A DNA stretch of 11,100 bases from an uncultured Spirochaetia bacterium (GCA_937967705.1 CALCJG010000041.1:1-11100); one strand, 5' to 3'; positions 1-6,799 are shown, numbered from the stretch's first letter. The notes: generated from the sequence alone by a model not told the origin. Numbers and translations: made by a program.

Positions 1-48
1 CGAGATATCCACTCGTGACTGGAGTTCAGACGTGTGCTCTTCCGATCT
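1..48 (+). other. Illumina P7/index/read-2 adapter contamination (not genomic)
   Basis: Bases 1-6 (CGAGAT) match the 3' end of the Illumina P7 oligonucleotide. Bases 7-14 (ATCCACTC) sit where the 8-base i7 index belongs. Bases 15-48 match the 34-base read-2 primer sequence, beginning GTGACTGGAGTTC and ending CTTCCGATCT. The three parts are in the order and spacing of a sequencing library molecule. The index read in reverse (GAGTGGAT) resembles, from memory, TruSeq index 23. Translated, the adapter gives the peptide MTGVQTCALPI, a well-known artefact at the N-termini of predicted proteins on contig ends. Genomic sequence therefore begins at base 49. Confidence 0.98.
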
Positions 49-284
49 TGGGAGCCGGGTTTGGACCGCTGGTCATTCTGATCCTTCGGGATTACAGATT
101 CCAGCCCCGGCAGGCCATAACAGGGATGCTACTGGGATTCTCTCTCACGATTATCTGGAAGGTATCCGGGATGTCTGCCTATCTCTATGAGCTGGTCCCA
201 TCCTTCCTATGCTCTCTTTTGTATCTCCGGGTTGTCGGGAAAAAAACCGTGCAGCAGGATCGCGGGCAGGTAATTTTAGATTGA
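49..284 (+). CDS. Sodium/solute symporter (SSF/PutP-like), C-terminal fragment
   Basis: Only the last ~77 residues remain; the 5' part is lost at the contig edge and an artificial start is supplied by adapter sequence. The fragment starts with GAGFGPLVILIL, which resembles the GAAFGPL segment near the end of PutP-type sodium/proline symporters of the SSF family. A second membrane-like segment follows (GMLLGFSLTIIWKV), then a YELVPSF-type motif and a third hydrophobic stretch (FLCSLLYLRVV), ending in a short charged cytoplasmic tail and TGA. The order matches the last transmembrane helices of the family. These are inner-membrane proteins that import a solute with Na+. The substrate (proline, pantothenate, another carboxylate) cannot be told from this piece. 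The stop codon overlaps a TTGACA box of the next transcription unit. Confidence 0.75.
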
Positions 285-309
285 CATAATCACCTTCTGG
301 CAGTAGCAC
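281..309 (+). promoter_or_regulatory. Candidate sigma70-type promoter for the ligase/hydrolase cassette
   Basis: A perfect -35 box TTGACA lies at 281-286, overlapping the stop codon of the symporter. After a 17-base spacer comes TAGCAC at 304-309, which matches only three of six positions of TATAAT. The position, ~70 bases before the first gene of the cassette, is sensible, but the -10 is weak. Read-through from the symporter gene is an alternative. Confidence 0.35.
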
Positions 310-375
310 ATTTCGGTTCGGAGAGATAAACAATGAACCGATTTAAGTCGCTCATGATTCATGGGTGATCCCTGT

Positions 376-1092
376 ATGAGAACCAGACTTCGCCTGAATA
401 TCCTGCCTCAGCCTGACGATGTTACCTGCGGGCCTACCTGTCTGCATGCTGTATACCGTTATTATGGGGACAATATATCTCTCGATAAGGTGATATCTGA
501 AGTGCGGGGTGTTGAAGGGGGGGGGACTCTGGCGGTTTTTCTTGGATGCCATGCCCTCTCCAGGGGATATCGCGCGAAAATTTACACCTACAACCTGCAG
601 GTCTTTGATCCCTCCTGGTTTAGGGATTCCTCGATCGATATCGTCGAGAGGTTGAAAAGTCAGATGCAGCATAAACGTGTAAAAAAACTTCATGAGGCCT
701 CGGAGGCCTACAGTGAATTTCTTTCACGGGGAGGCAAAATACAGTTTGAGGACCTCACGCCGGGACTGATCAGGCGTTACCTGAAGAAGTCAGTTCCTGT
801 ACTGACAGGACTCAGTGCCACCTACCTTTACAGGACGGCCCGTGAGTACGGGGCGGCCTGTGATTATGACGATGTGCGGGGCGATCCTTCGGGGCATTTC
901 GTTGTTCTCTGCGGATATGATCAGACGGAAAGGGAGGTGCTTGTGGCCGACCCCATGCTGCCCAATCCTGTGTCGAAAAGCCATCAGTATCTCGTCAGCA
1001 TCAATCGCCTGATCTGCTCAATACTGCTAGGGATTCTCACCTATGATGCCAACCTGCTGATCATCGAGGAGAACCCGAAGGGGACAAAATAA
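376..1092 (+). CDS. C39-like (papain-fold) cysteine peptidase of a ligase cassette
   Basis: The 238-residue protein looks like a cytoplasmic cysteine peptidase of the C39-like group. The nucleophile motif is QPDDVTCGPTC, with Q12 as oxyanion-hole residue and C18 as nucleophile. The proposed His is H174 in PSGHFVVLCGYD and the acid is D192 in VLVADP, so the triad appears complete. The Cys-His gap of ~155 residues is longer than in bacteriocin-exporter C39 domains; residues ~80-150 form a charged helical insertion. No signal peptide or membrane segment is seen and no ABC transporter is attached. I chose ATG 376 over ATG 361 because GGTGA (364-368) is well spaced for it and the protein then begins just before the conserved motif. 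One base separates it from the ATP-grasp gene, so the two are probably co-transcribed. Its likely role is trimming or hydrolysing a peptide bond made or used by the neighbouring ligases. The substrate is unknown. A nine-G run lies within the gene at 517-525. Confidence 0.8.
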   Translation: MRTRLRLNILPQPDDVTCGPTCLHAVYRYYGDNISLDKVISEVRGVEGGGTLAVFLGCHALSRGYRAKIYTYNLQVFDPSWFRDSSIDIVERLKSQMQHKRVKKLHEASEAYSEFLSRGGKIQFEDLTPGLIRRYLKKSVPVLTGLSATYLYRTAREYGAACDYDDVRGDPSGHFVVLCGYDQTEREVLVADPMLPNPVSKSHQYLVSINRLICSILLGILTYDANLLIIEENPKGTK

Positions 1093-1093
1093 A

Positions 1094-2560
1094 ATGCGAA
1101 CCCTCTTCATCGTCAACAATCCGAAAAACTGGGACTTGGACGTTCCCGGTATCGAGGTTATCTCCGCCAAGGCTTATCTGACCAGGAGTGAATTCAGCGA
1201 CCTTCGGGCGGTTAAGGTTTTCAACCTGTGCAAATCCTACCGCTATCAGAGCAACGGCTATTACGTCTCTCTCCTTGCGGCGGCGCGCGGTCACAAGCCC
1301 ATACCCAGCGTCATGACCATCCAGGATATGAAATCCCAGACGATGATACGCTTTGTCTCCGAGGACCTGGATGATCTGATACAAAAGAGCCTGGCTCCCC
1401 TGCAGTCGGGGAATTTTACCCTGAGCATCTATTTCGGGCAAAACCTGGCCAAGCGTTATCAAAACTTGAGCCAGCATCTCTTCAAACTCTTTCCGGCGCC
1501 CTGTCTGAGGGCCATCTTCGTCTTTAACAAAAAATGGCAGCTCCAGAATATCGAACCCATCGCCGCTGATGATATACCCAAAGATCACTATTATTTTGTG
1601 GAAGAGGCGGCCAAGGAGTATTTCATGGGGAAGGTTACATCTGTTCCCCGCAAGTCCAATGCGCGTTATGATATGGCGATCCTATACAACCGGAACGATT
1701 TGACACCCCCCTCTGACGAGAAGTCCCTGCAGAAGTTCATGCGGGCGGCGGAGTCCGTTGGTTTCGACGTGGAGGTAATCGACAAGGATGATTACGGACG
1801 GATCGCCGAATTCGACGCCCTTTTCATTCGGGAAACGACCAGCGTAAATCATCACACCTACCGGTTTGCCCGCAGGGCAACGGCGGAGGGGCTTGTGGTC
1901 ATCGATGATCCCGAATCGATACTGAAATGCACAAACAAGGTCTATCTGGCGGAGATGCTGGACCGTTACAAGATCCCGGCTCCCAAAACCGTGATATTGC
2001 ATAGGGACAATAAGGAGGAGGCCATCCGGGAGCTGGGGTTCCCCATCGTTCTTAAACAGCCCGACAGCTCCTTTTCTTTGGGGGTTGTTAAGGTGGATGA
2101 CGAAGCGCAGTTTACCACCGAGGTGGACCGGCTTCTGGAAAAATCTGAGCTCATCATCGCCCAGGAATTCGTTCCCACTCCTTATGACTGGCGTGTGGGG
2201 ATCATTGATCATCAGCCTCTCTATGTCTGCAAGTATTATATGGCCCGCAAACACTGGCAGATCGTGAAGAAGGAGGACGGAACGGGCAAGCTCCTTTACG
2301 GCAAGACGGATTCCTTCCCTGTGGAACAGGCTCCGGAAAAGGTGGTCCGTATAGCACAGAAGGCCGCCAATCTGATCGGTGATGGGTTGTACGGGGTGGA
2401 CATCAAGGAGCTGGATGGGAAATTTTATGTAATCGAGATCAACGACAACCCCAGCATCGATCACTCCGTAGAGGATATGATCCTGAAGGATGAACTGTAC
2501 CGGCGCATCATGCGGGTCTTCCTGAAGCGTATAGAGCGGCGTAAAGAGGGACTTGTTTGA
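1094..2560 (+). CDS. RimK-type ATP-grasp ligase with N-terminal RLAN-like domain
   Basis: The 488-residue protein has an N-terminal half (about 1-150, VNNPKNWDLDVPGIEVISAK onward) of the type found fused to RimK-like ligases (RLAN domain). A linker follows, then an ATP-grasp domain at about 262-480. Visible ATP-grasp elements are CTNKVYLAEML, the lysine-bearing strand FPIVLKQPDSSFSLGVV, the hinge IIAQEFVPTPYDWRVGII, and the metal-binding residues D436 (YGVDIKE), E448 and N450 (EINDNPS). Enzymes of this superfamily use ATP to make an acyl-phosphate and join a carboxylate to an amine; RimK itself adds glutamates to ribosomal protein S6. Here the length and N-terminal domain differ from RimK, so a different substrate is expected. 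The start ATG lies 10 bases after AAGGGG (1078-1083). The gene overlaps the next by one base (TGATG), suggesting translational coupling. No ribosomal-protein gene is adjacent. Confidence 0.88.
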   Translation: MRTLFIVNNPKNWDLDVPGIEVISAKAYLTRSEFSDLRAVKVFNLCKSYRYQSNGYYVSLLAAARGHKPIPSVMTIQDMKSQTMIRFVSEDLDDLIQKSLAPLQSGNFTLSIYFGQNLAKRYQNLSQHLFKLFPAPCLRAIFVFNKKWQLQNIEPIAADDIPKDHYYFVEEAAKEYFMGKVTSVPRKSNARYDMAILYNRNDLTPPSDEKSLQKFMRAAESVGFDVEVIDKDDYGRIAEFDALFIRETTSVNHHTYRFARRATAEGLVVIDDPESILKCTNKVYLAEMLDRYKIPAPKTVILHRDNKEEAIRELGFPIVLKQPDSSFSLGVVKVDDEAQFTTEVDRLLEKSELIIAQEFVPTPYDWRVGIIDHQPLYVCKYYMARKHWQIVKKEDGTGKLLYGKTDSFPVEQAPEKVVRIAQKAANLIGDGLYGVDIKELDGKFYVIEINDNPSIDHSVEDMILKDELYRRIMRVFLKRIERRKEGLV

Positions 2561-3810
2561 TGAGAGAACCTGAGAAACCCCTGCACCTCTTTGAGGGGTA
2601 CGGGGTTGAGCTGGAATACATGATCGTTCATGCTGACACCCTCAGGGTGATGCCTGTTGCCGATGAGGTACTTAAAGCTGAGGCTGGAATCATCACTAAC
2701 GATGTGGAACGGGGGAGCATGGCCTGGTCCAATGAGCTGGTGCTGCATGTAATGGAGCTGAAGACCAACGGCCCCGCAGAGAATCTAAAATCCCTCCCGG
2801 AAAATTTTCTTGGAGAAATCCGATACATCAACGGTCTGCTCAAAGCCTTTGACGGCATGCTGCTTCCGGGGGGGATGCATCCCCTGATGGACCCGCTCCA
2901 GGAAACACGTCTGTGGCCCCATGCAAATAGTGAGATCTATGAGAGTTATGACCGAATCTTCGGCTGTCGGGGTCATGGCTGGGCCAACCTGCAAAGTGTC
3001 CATCTAAACCTCCCCTTCTGCGGGGATGAGGAATTCGGAAAACTACATGCCGCCCTCCGAGTTATCCTCCCCATCCTGCCAGGACTGGCGGCCAGCACGC
3101 CGCTCATGGAGGGCCGTAAAGCCGGTTTCATGGACACGCGGCTGGAGGTCTACCGGCTCAATCAGAAAAAAATCCCGGTGATAACAGGAGAGGTGATCCC
3201 TGAGGCGGTCTATACCAGGCGGGATTATGAGCGCTCGGTTTTAGAACCCATTGCCAGCGGCATTCAACCCTTTGATACTGAGGGAATCCTTGAAGCGGAA
3301 TGGCTCAATTCTCGTGGGGCCATAGCACGTTTTGACCGGAACACCATCGAAATCCGGCTGATGGATATTCAGGAATGTCCTCTGGCAGACCTGGCGGTCA
3401 TTACTGCGGTAGTGGCAGCGGCCAGGGCCCTGGTTTCAGGGCGATGGGTGGATATCCACTTACTTCAGCAGCAGTCCACTCGGGACTTGAAGCAGATTCT
3501 CCTCCAGGTCCTTAAGGAGGGGGAGGAGGCCCTCATTAAGGATAGGAACTATCTGAGGATGTTCGGACTTGAGGGCGAAAGAAGTCTCTCATGCAGGGAC
3601 CTATGGGAACATCTGATCGGGGCACTCTTGACGGATACAAGCGAAACGGACAGGGGTATCCTCAATGCCCTGAAGACTATTCTCCGTGAGGGCACGCTGG
3701 CGCGTAGAATTCTGCGTTCACTGGGGGATTCCTTCGGGACTCGGGATATCCATAGAGTTTATCGGCAGATGGGAGATTGCCTTAATCGGGGGGAGATGTT
3801 CGTTGGCTAA
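2560..3810 (+). CDS. GCS2-type glutamate-cysteine-ligase-like amidoligase
   Basis: The 416-residue protein belongs to the glutamate-cysteine ligase family 2 (GCS2) within the glutamine-synthetase-like fold. Seen motifs are GYGVELEY (13-20) with metal-binding type glutamates E17 and E19, NELVLHVMELKTNGP (58-72), PGGMHP (103-108), VHLNLPF around H148/N150, and FDRNTIEIRLMD (258-269) carrying E264 and R266. These match the order of active-site strands in the family. Known members join the gamma-carboxylate of glutamate to an amine such as cysteine, using ATP. This one sits beside an ATP-grasp ligase and two hydrolases, so it more likely takes part in a peptide or amide pathway than in glutathione synthesis; no glutathione synthetase (gshB) is nearby. 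The start ATG overlaps the previous stop (TGATG) and has AGAGGGA at 2545-2551. A TTG one codon upstream is in frame but unnecessary. Confidence 0.88.
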   Translation: MREPEKPLHLFEGYGVELEYMIVHADTLRVMPVADEVLKAEAGIITNDVERGSMAWSNELVLHVMELKTNGPAENLKSLPENFLGEIRYINGLLKAFDGMLLPGGMHPLMDPLQETRLWPHANSEIYESYDRIFGCRGHGWANLQSVHLNLPFCGDEEFGKLHAALRVILPILPGLAASTPLMEGRKAGFMDTRLEVYRLNQKKIPVITGEVIPEAVYTRRDYERSVLEPIASGIQPFDTEGILEAEWLNSRGAIARFDRNTIEIRLMDIQECPLADLAVITAVVAAARALVSGRWVDIHLLQQQSTRDLKQILLQVLKEGEEALIKDRNYLRMFGLEGERSLSCRDLWEHLIGALLTDTSETDRGILNALKTILREGTLARRILRSLGDSFGTRDIHRVYRQMGDCLNRGEMFVG

Positions 3811-4504
3811 GAAGGCTGGGCTGCTGATCACCTGCGAACATGCTACAAACCATCTGCCTGGGGAATACTGTTTCCTCTTCCCGGACCTCTCTGTTCTGTC
3901 CACTCACAAGGGGTATGATCCGGGGGCCTTATCAGCGGCGGAAGCTTTTGCCCGGTCACTGAGGGTACCGCTGATCTCTTCAGAGGTGACCCGCCTCCTT
4001 CTGGATCTCAACCGATCCCTGCACAACCGCACACTCTTCAGTGTTTATTCCCGAGGGCTGACCAGGGAAAAACGGTCGGCACTTCTAGATCGGTATTATC
4101 ATCCCTACAGAGCGAGGGTACTGGAAGAGATGAACAAGATCCAGAATGAGGGACGGCCTGTCCTGCATCTTTCCGTTCACAGCTTTACTCCGGTTCTGGG
4201 CGGGGAGGTGAGAACGGCTGATCTGGGGCTTCTCTACGATCCCGCCAGGGAGTCTGAGAAGATCCTATGTCTCCGGTGGCAGTCTGAACTGAAAATACTT
4301 AACCCCCTTCTTCGAATACGAAGGAACTACCCCTACAGGGGCCGGTCTGACGGCCTGACTGCATATTTCAGGAAAAGCTTTCATCAAAAAGAATACCAGG
4401 GGGTTGAGCTGGAGATCAACCAGTCACTTCTGGGAGACCAAAATCATTTTCCGGAGGAGATAAAGGGAATACTCATCCGCACACTGGAAAATCTTTTAAA
4501 ATAA
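3803..4504 (+). CDS. N-formylglutamate amidohydrolase-like hydrolase (FGase family)
   Basis: The 233-residue protein is of the N-formylglutamate amidohydrolase family, zinc-type amidohydrolases best known from histidine breakdown. Seen are ITCEHATNHLP (9-19) with E12 and H13, HKGYDPGA (35-42), the conserved histidine H126 in LHLSVHSFTP, the loop RGRSDGLT, and the glutamate strand GVELEINQSLL with E202 and E204. The start is TTG 3803, eight bases into the end of the preceding gene. It is preceded by the strong GGGGGAG ribosome binding site at about 3788-3794, and the next residues (AKKAGLLITCEH) fit the family's N-terminus. Longer in-frame starts within the preceding gene have no homology. No hut genes are nearby. 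In this cassette it more probably hydrolyses an N-acyl or isopeptide-like amide made by the two ligases. It is the last gene; no clear intrinsic terminator follows before the next promoter. Confidence 0.87.
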   Translation: MAKKAGLLITCEHATNHLPGEYCFLFPDLSVLSTHKGYDPGALSAAEAFARSLRVPLISSEVTRLLLDLNRSLHNRTLFSVYSRGLTREKRSALLDRYYHPYRARVLEEMNKIQNEGRPVLHLSVHSFTPVLGGEVRTADLGLLYDPARESEKILCLRWQSELKILNPLLRIRRNYPYRGRSDGLTAYFRKSFHQKEYQGVELEINQSLLGDQNHFPEEIKGILIRTLENLLK

Positions 4505-4534
4505 TCAAACGGAAATGGCAATCGATATTTTTTC

Positions 4535-4563
4535 TTGACAAAAGGGGACCCCCGGCAGATGAT
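4535..4563 (+). promoter_or_regulatory. Candidate sigma70-type promoter of the acyl-CoA synthetase gene
   Basis: A perfect TTGACA (4535-4540) is followed by a 17-base spacer and GATGAT (4558-4563, four of six matches to TATAAT). The predicted start of transcription falls near 4570, inside the inverted repeat described next. An alternative with a long MerR-type spacer exists: ATGATA (4559-4564), 20 bases, TCAAAT (4585-4590), which would put that repeat inside the spacer. The sequence alone does not decide between them. Confidence 0.5.
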
Positions 4564-4565
4564 AC

Positions 4566-4581
4566 CAGTTAACGTAAACTG
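4566..4581. promoter_or_regulatory. 16-bp inverted repeat, candidate operator
   Basis: CAGTTAACGTAAACTG reads the same on both strands at 14 of 16 positions; only the sixth and eleventh bases break the symmetry. It is centred on ACGT and lies between the promoter and the gene it would control. The transcription unit downstream ends with a MerR-family regulator, whose dimers bind dyads of this size, so autoregulation by that protein is plausible. I saw no second copy elsewhere in the window. Confidence 0.5.
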
Positions 4582-4673
4582 TAATCAAATATTTTTATAT
4601 GTATATTTATTGCTGAGGCCAAACCGGAAGACTCGACGGTCGCAGTCTCGGCAGAGAACAAGGAGGATAGAAA
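4582..4673 (+). promoter_or_regulatory. AT-rich 5' leader and strong ribosome binding site
   Basis: An AT-rich tract (4583-4612) is followed by a small imperfect hairpin: GACTCGA at 4630-4636, loop CGG, TCG at 4640-4642, one unpaired C, AGTC at 4644-4647. There is no U-run after it, so it is not a terminator. AGGAGG at 4661-4666 lies seven bases before the ATG at 4674 and fixes the start of the acyl-CoA synthetase. Confidence 0.55.
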
Positions 4674-6311
4674 ATGAGCGAATTCAGAGAGATTACGATT
4701 GGTGGCCTGTTGAGGGAAACGGCCGCTAAAATACCGGCCCATGAGGCCCTTGTATGCCCTGAATTTGATGTGAGAATGAACTACCAGGAATTTCTGGGTC
4801 ATTGCGTAAAAGTGGCCAAGGGCTTTATGGCCCTGGGAATCAACAAAGGAGACCACGTCTCGGTATGGACAACCAATTTGCCGGAATGGGTGTACATGCA
4901 GTTCGGCCTCAGCATGATCGGCGCGGTGCTGGTTACGGTCAATACCAATTATAAATCCCACGAGCTGGAGTATATTCTGAAACAGTCGGACTCCACGACG
5001 CTGGTTCATATGCATGAGCACCGGGACACAAATTTCTACAATACGGTGTGTGAAGTCATCCCCGAGTTGAAGAATTCCAGGCCCGGTGATCTGAAAACGA
5101 CAAAACTTCCCAGTCTGAAAAATGTGGTCTACATAGGCAAGAGCAAGGATACTCCCGGCATGTTTGCCTTCGCGGATGTCGTGGCACTGGGTGATAAAAT
5201 CTCAGACGGGGACCTGGCAGCGAGGGAAAAATCCCTGAGTGTTCATGATCCAATCAACATGCAGTATACTTCGGGAACGACAGGATTTCCCAAGGGGGTC
5301 ATGCTGACGCATTACAACATCGTCAATAACGCCAGGATGGTGGGTGATGTCATGGGGATGACGGACAAGGATAAGCTCCTCATACAGGTGCCACTCTTCC
5401 ACTGCTTCGGCTGCGTTATGAGTACGCTCAACTCCGTGTATCATGGTTCCACCATGATCGTTCTGGAGGCTTTCGATCCTTTGAAGGCGCTTCAGGCTAT
5501 CGACAAGGAAAAATGCACAGCCATCAATGGTGTGCCGACCATGTTCATCGCCATGCTGAATCATCCCGATTTCAGCAAATACGATACCAAATCCCTTCGG
5601 ACCGGTATCATGGCCGGGGCCCCCTGTCCTGTGGAGGTCATGAACGAAGTGAGGGAAAAGATGCACTGTTCCGAGGTGGTCATCGCCTTCGGGCAGACGG
5701 AATGCTCACCCGTTATGACCATGACGCGGCGGGATGATCCGGTGGAATTGCGCGTTTCCACCGTGGGGAGGCTGCTCCCGGACATCGAAGGAAAGATTGT
5801 GGACCCGGATACCAACGAGGATGTGCCCGTTAACGTTCAGGGGGAGATCGTTACCCGGAGTTCCTGCGTGATGAAGGGGTATTACAAGATGCCGGAGGAA
5901 ACCGCCAAGGCCATCGACAAGGATGGCTGGCTCCATACGGGCGACCTGGGGACTGTGGATGAAAACGGTTATTTCAAGGTGACCGGCCGGATCAAGGACA
6001 TGATCATCCGCGGCGGGGAGAATATCTACCCCAGGGAGATCGAGGAATTCCTTCACAAAAATCCCAAGATCAATGACGTTCACGTCGTGGGCATCCCCGA
6101 TAAGAAGTACGGGGAGCAGGTTCTTGCCGCCATTCAGCTTAAGGAAGGGGAAAAGTCCAGCGCTGAGGAGATGGTGGAATACTGTACGGGAAAAATCGCC
6201 CGGCATAAGATACCCCGCTACTGGGAGTTTGTGGCCGCCTATCCCATGACAGCCAGCGGAAAGGTACAGAAGTTCAAGCTCCGGGAGATGTTCGCTTCTA
6301 AGTATCAGTAA
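4674..6311 (+). CDS. AMP-forming fatty-acyl-CoA synthetase (ACSF2/FadD-like)
   Basis: This 545-residue cytoplasmic enzyme of the ANL (acyl-adenylate-forming) superfamily activates a carboxylic acid with ATP to an acyl-AMP and transfers it to CoA. All hallmark motifs are present: the phosphate loop YTSGTTGFPKG (198-208), the acyl-pocket region VPLFHCFG, the adenine-binding region FGQTECSPV, the ribose-binding aspartate D424 in GWLHTGDLG, the hinge region GRIKDMIIRGGENIYP from residue 438, and the catalytic lysine K530 in SGKVQK. Length is normal for the family. The sequence style (VWTTNLPEWVYMQFG, IGAVLVTVNTNYKS) resembles medium/long-chain fatty-acid enzymes rather than acetyl-CoA or benzoate-CoA ligases. 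The exact chain length cannot be read from sequence. The gene is followed after 37 bases by a MerR regulator, with which it is likely co-transcribed. Likely roles are fatty-acid degradation or uptake of exogenous acids. Confidence 0.93.
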   Translation: MSEFREITIGGLLRETAAKIPAHEALVCPEFDVRMNYQEFLGHCVKVAKGFMALGINKGDHVSVWTTNLPEWVYMQFGLSMIGAVLVTVNTNYKSHELEYILKQSDSTTLVHMHEHRDTNFYNTVCEVIPELKNSRPGDLKTTKLPSLKNVVYIGKSKDTPGMFAFADVVALGDKISDGDLAAREKSLSVHDPINMQYTSGTTGFPKGVMLTHYNIVNNARMVGDVMGMTDKDKLLIQVPLFHCFGCVMSTLNSVYHGSTMIVLEAFDPLKALQAIDKEKCTAINGVPTMFIAMLNHPDFSKYDTKSLRTGIMAGAPCPVEVMNEVREKMHCSEVVIAFGQTECSPVMTMTRRDDPVELRVSTVGRLLPDIEGKIVDPDTNEDVPVNVQGEIVTRSSCVMKGYYKMPEETAKAIDKDGWLHTGDLGTVDENGYFKVTGRIKDMIIRGGENIYPREIEEFLHKNPKINDVHVVGIPDKKYGEQVLAAIQLKEGEKSSAEEMVEYCTGKIARHKIPRYWEFVAAYPMTASGKVQKFKLREMFASKYQ

Positions 6312-6348
6312 TGGACAAGCAGCAATGATCGAACGTCAGGTACGATAG

Positions 6349-6753
6349 ATGGGCAAGAGCCGGGAATACGAGGAGGATCAGTTCATCTCCATCGGTGAGG
6401 TGGCAAAGACCGTCGAGATGAGCCTGCGGACCATCCGTTATTATGAGGAGATTGGACTGCTCAACTCCGTCAAGCGTATTGAGGGTGGAAAGCGCGTCTA
6501 TACCATGGAGGATGTGCGCCGATTGAAACTCATCAAGCGCCTCAAGATATTAGGACTTTCCCTTTCGGACATGGAGGAACTGGAGGATATCTGGTCCATA
6601 CAGAAGTCCAACGATATCGTTCTGAATCGCCTTCTGGAGATACTGGACCGGCATCTGAAAAAGCTGGACGAAAGAATACGGGACCTGGAGATACTTCGAA
6701 ACGAGATAACCGAGTATAAGAGCCGGATCAGGAAAAAGCTGAAATCCGTGTAA
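6349..6753 (+). CDS. MerR-family transcriptional regulator
   Basis: The 134-residue protein has the MerR winged-helix DNA-binding domain at the N-terminus: FISIGEVAKTVEMSLRTIRY (12-31, helix-turn-helix), YEEIGLL, the wing GGKRVYTMEDVRRL and the second helical pair KRLKILGLSLSDMEEL. A long C-terminal helix (about 80-134, rich in K, R, E and L) should form the antiparallel coiled-coil dimer. It contains no cysteine, so it is not a thiol metal sensor such as MerR, ZntR or SoxR, and the short C-terminus leaves little room for a ligand domain. In proteobacteria, MerR proteins of this style (for example LiuR) control acyl-CoA and branched-chain amino-acid catabolism, which fits the gene upstream; identity with LiuR is not shown. 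The ribosome binding site is weak (AGG, 6338-6340). Control of the 4535-4581 promoter region is inferred. Confidence 0.9.
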   Translation: MGKSREYEEDQFISIGEVAKTVEMSLRTIRYYEEIGLLNSVKRIEGGKRVYTMEDVRRLKLIKRLKILGLSLSDMEELEDIWSIQKSNDIVLNRLLEILDRHLKKLDERIRDLEILRNEITEYKSRIRKKLKSV

Positions 6754-6770
6754 TACTGCCATCGCTTGAA

Positions 6771-6799
6771 AAGCCCCTTAGAGAAGGGGCTTCCTTTTT
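6771..6799. terminator. Rho-independent terminator between convergent genes
   Basis: AAGCCCCTT (6771-6779) pairs perfectly with AAGGGGCTT (6784-6792) across a four-base loop (AGAG). On the plus strand it is followed by CCTTTTTC, a standard intrinsic terminator 17 bases after the MerR stop. On the minus strand the stem is followed by TTC and few further T residues, so it may also stop the amidase transcript, less strongly. Its right end touches the amidase stop codon. Confidence 0.9.

Noticed and set aside
15..284. Open frame with a GTG start reading through the adapter into the symporter tail.
   Set aside because: The first 11 residues are translated adapter; only 49-284 is genomic, and the gene is a 5'-truncated fragment.
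313..341. Inverted repeat TCGGTTC / GAACCGA with a 15-base loop after the symporter gene.
   Set aside because: The stem is only 7 bp, the loop is large and no T-run follows, so a terminator is not supported; it may be chance.
361..375. Upstream ATG as start of the C39-like peptidase.
   Set aside because: ATG 376 has a better-placed GGTGA and fits the usual short distance to the QPDD-TCGPT motif.
1682..2464. Long minus-strand open frame opposite the ATP-grasp gene.
   Set aside because: It has no recognisable domain and lies fully antisense to a conserved catalytic domain with all motifs on the plus strand.
3686..3802. N-terminal extension of the FGase-like protein into the GCS2 gene.
   Set aside because: The extra 39 residues have no family similarity; TTG 3803 has a strong ribosome binding site and starts just before the conserved motif.
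2560..3810. Glutathione biosynthesis (gshA) as the role of the GCS2 enzyme.
   Set aside because: No gshB is present and the gene is embedded between an ATP-grasp ligase and an amidohydrolase; the family is known to include non-glutathione members.
5202..5666. Histidine-rich minus-strand open frame inside the acyl-CoA synthetase.
   Set aside because: The composition is a by-product of the opposite-strand codons; the plus-strand enzyme is complete.
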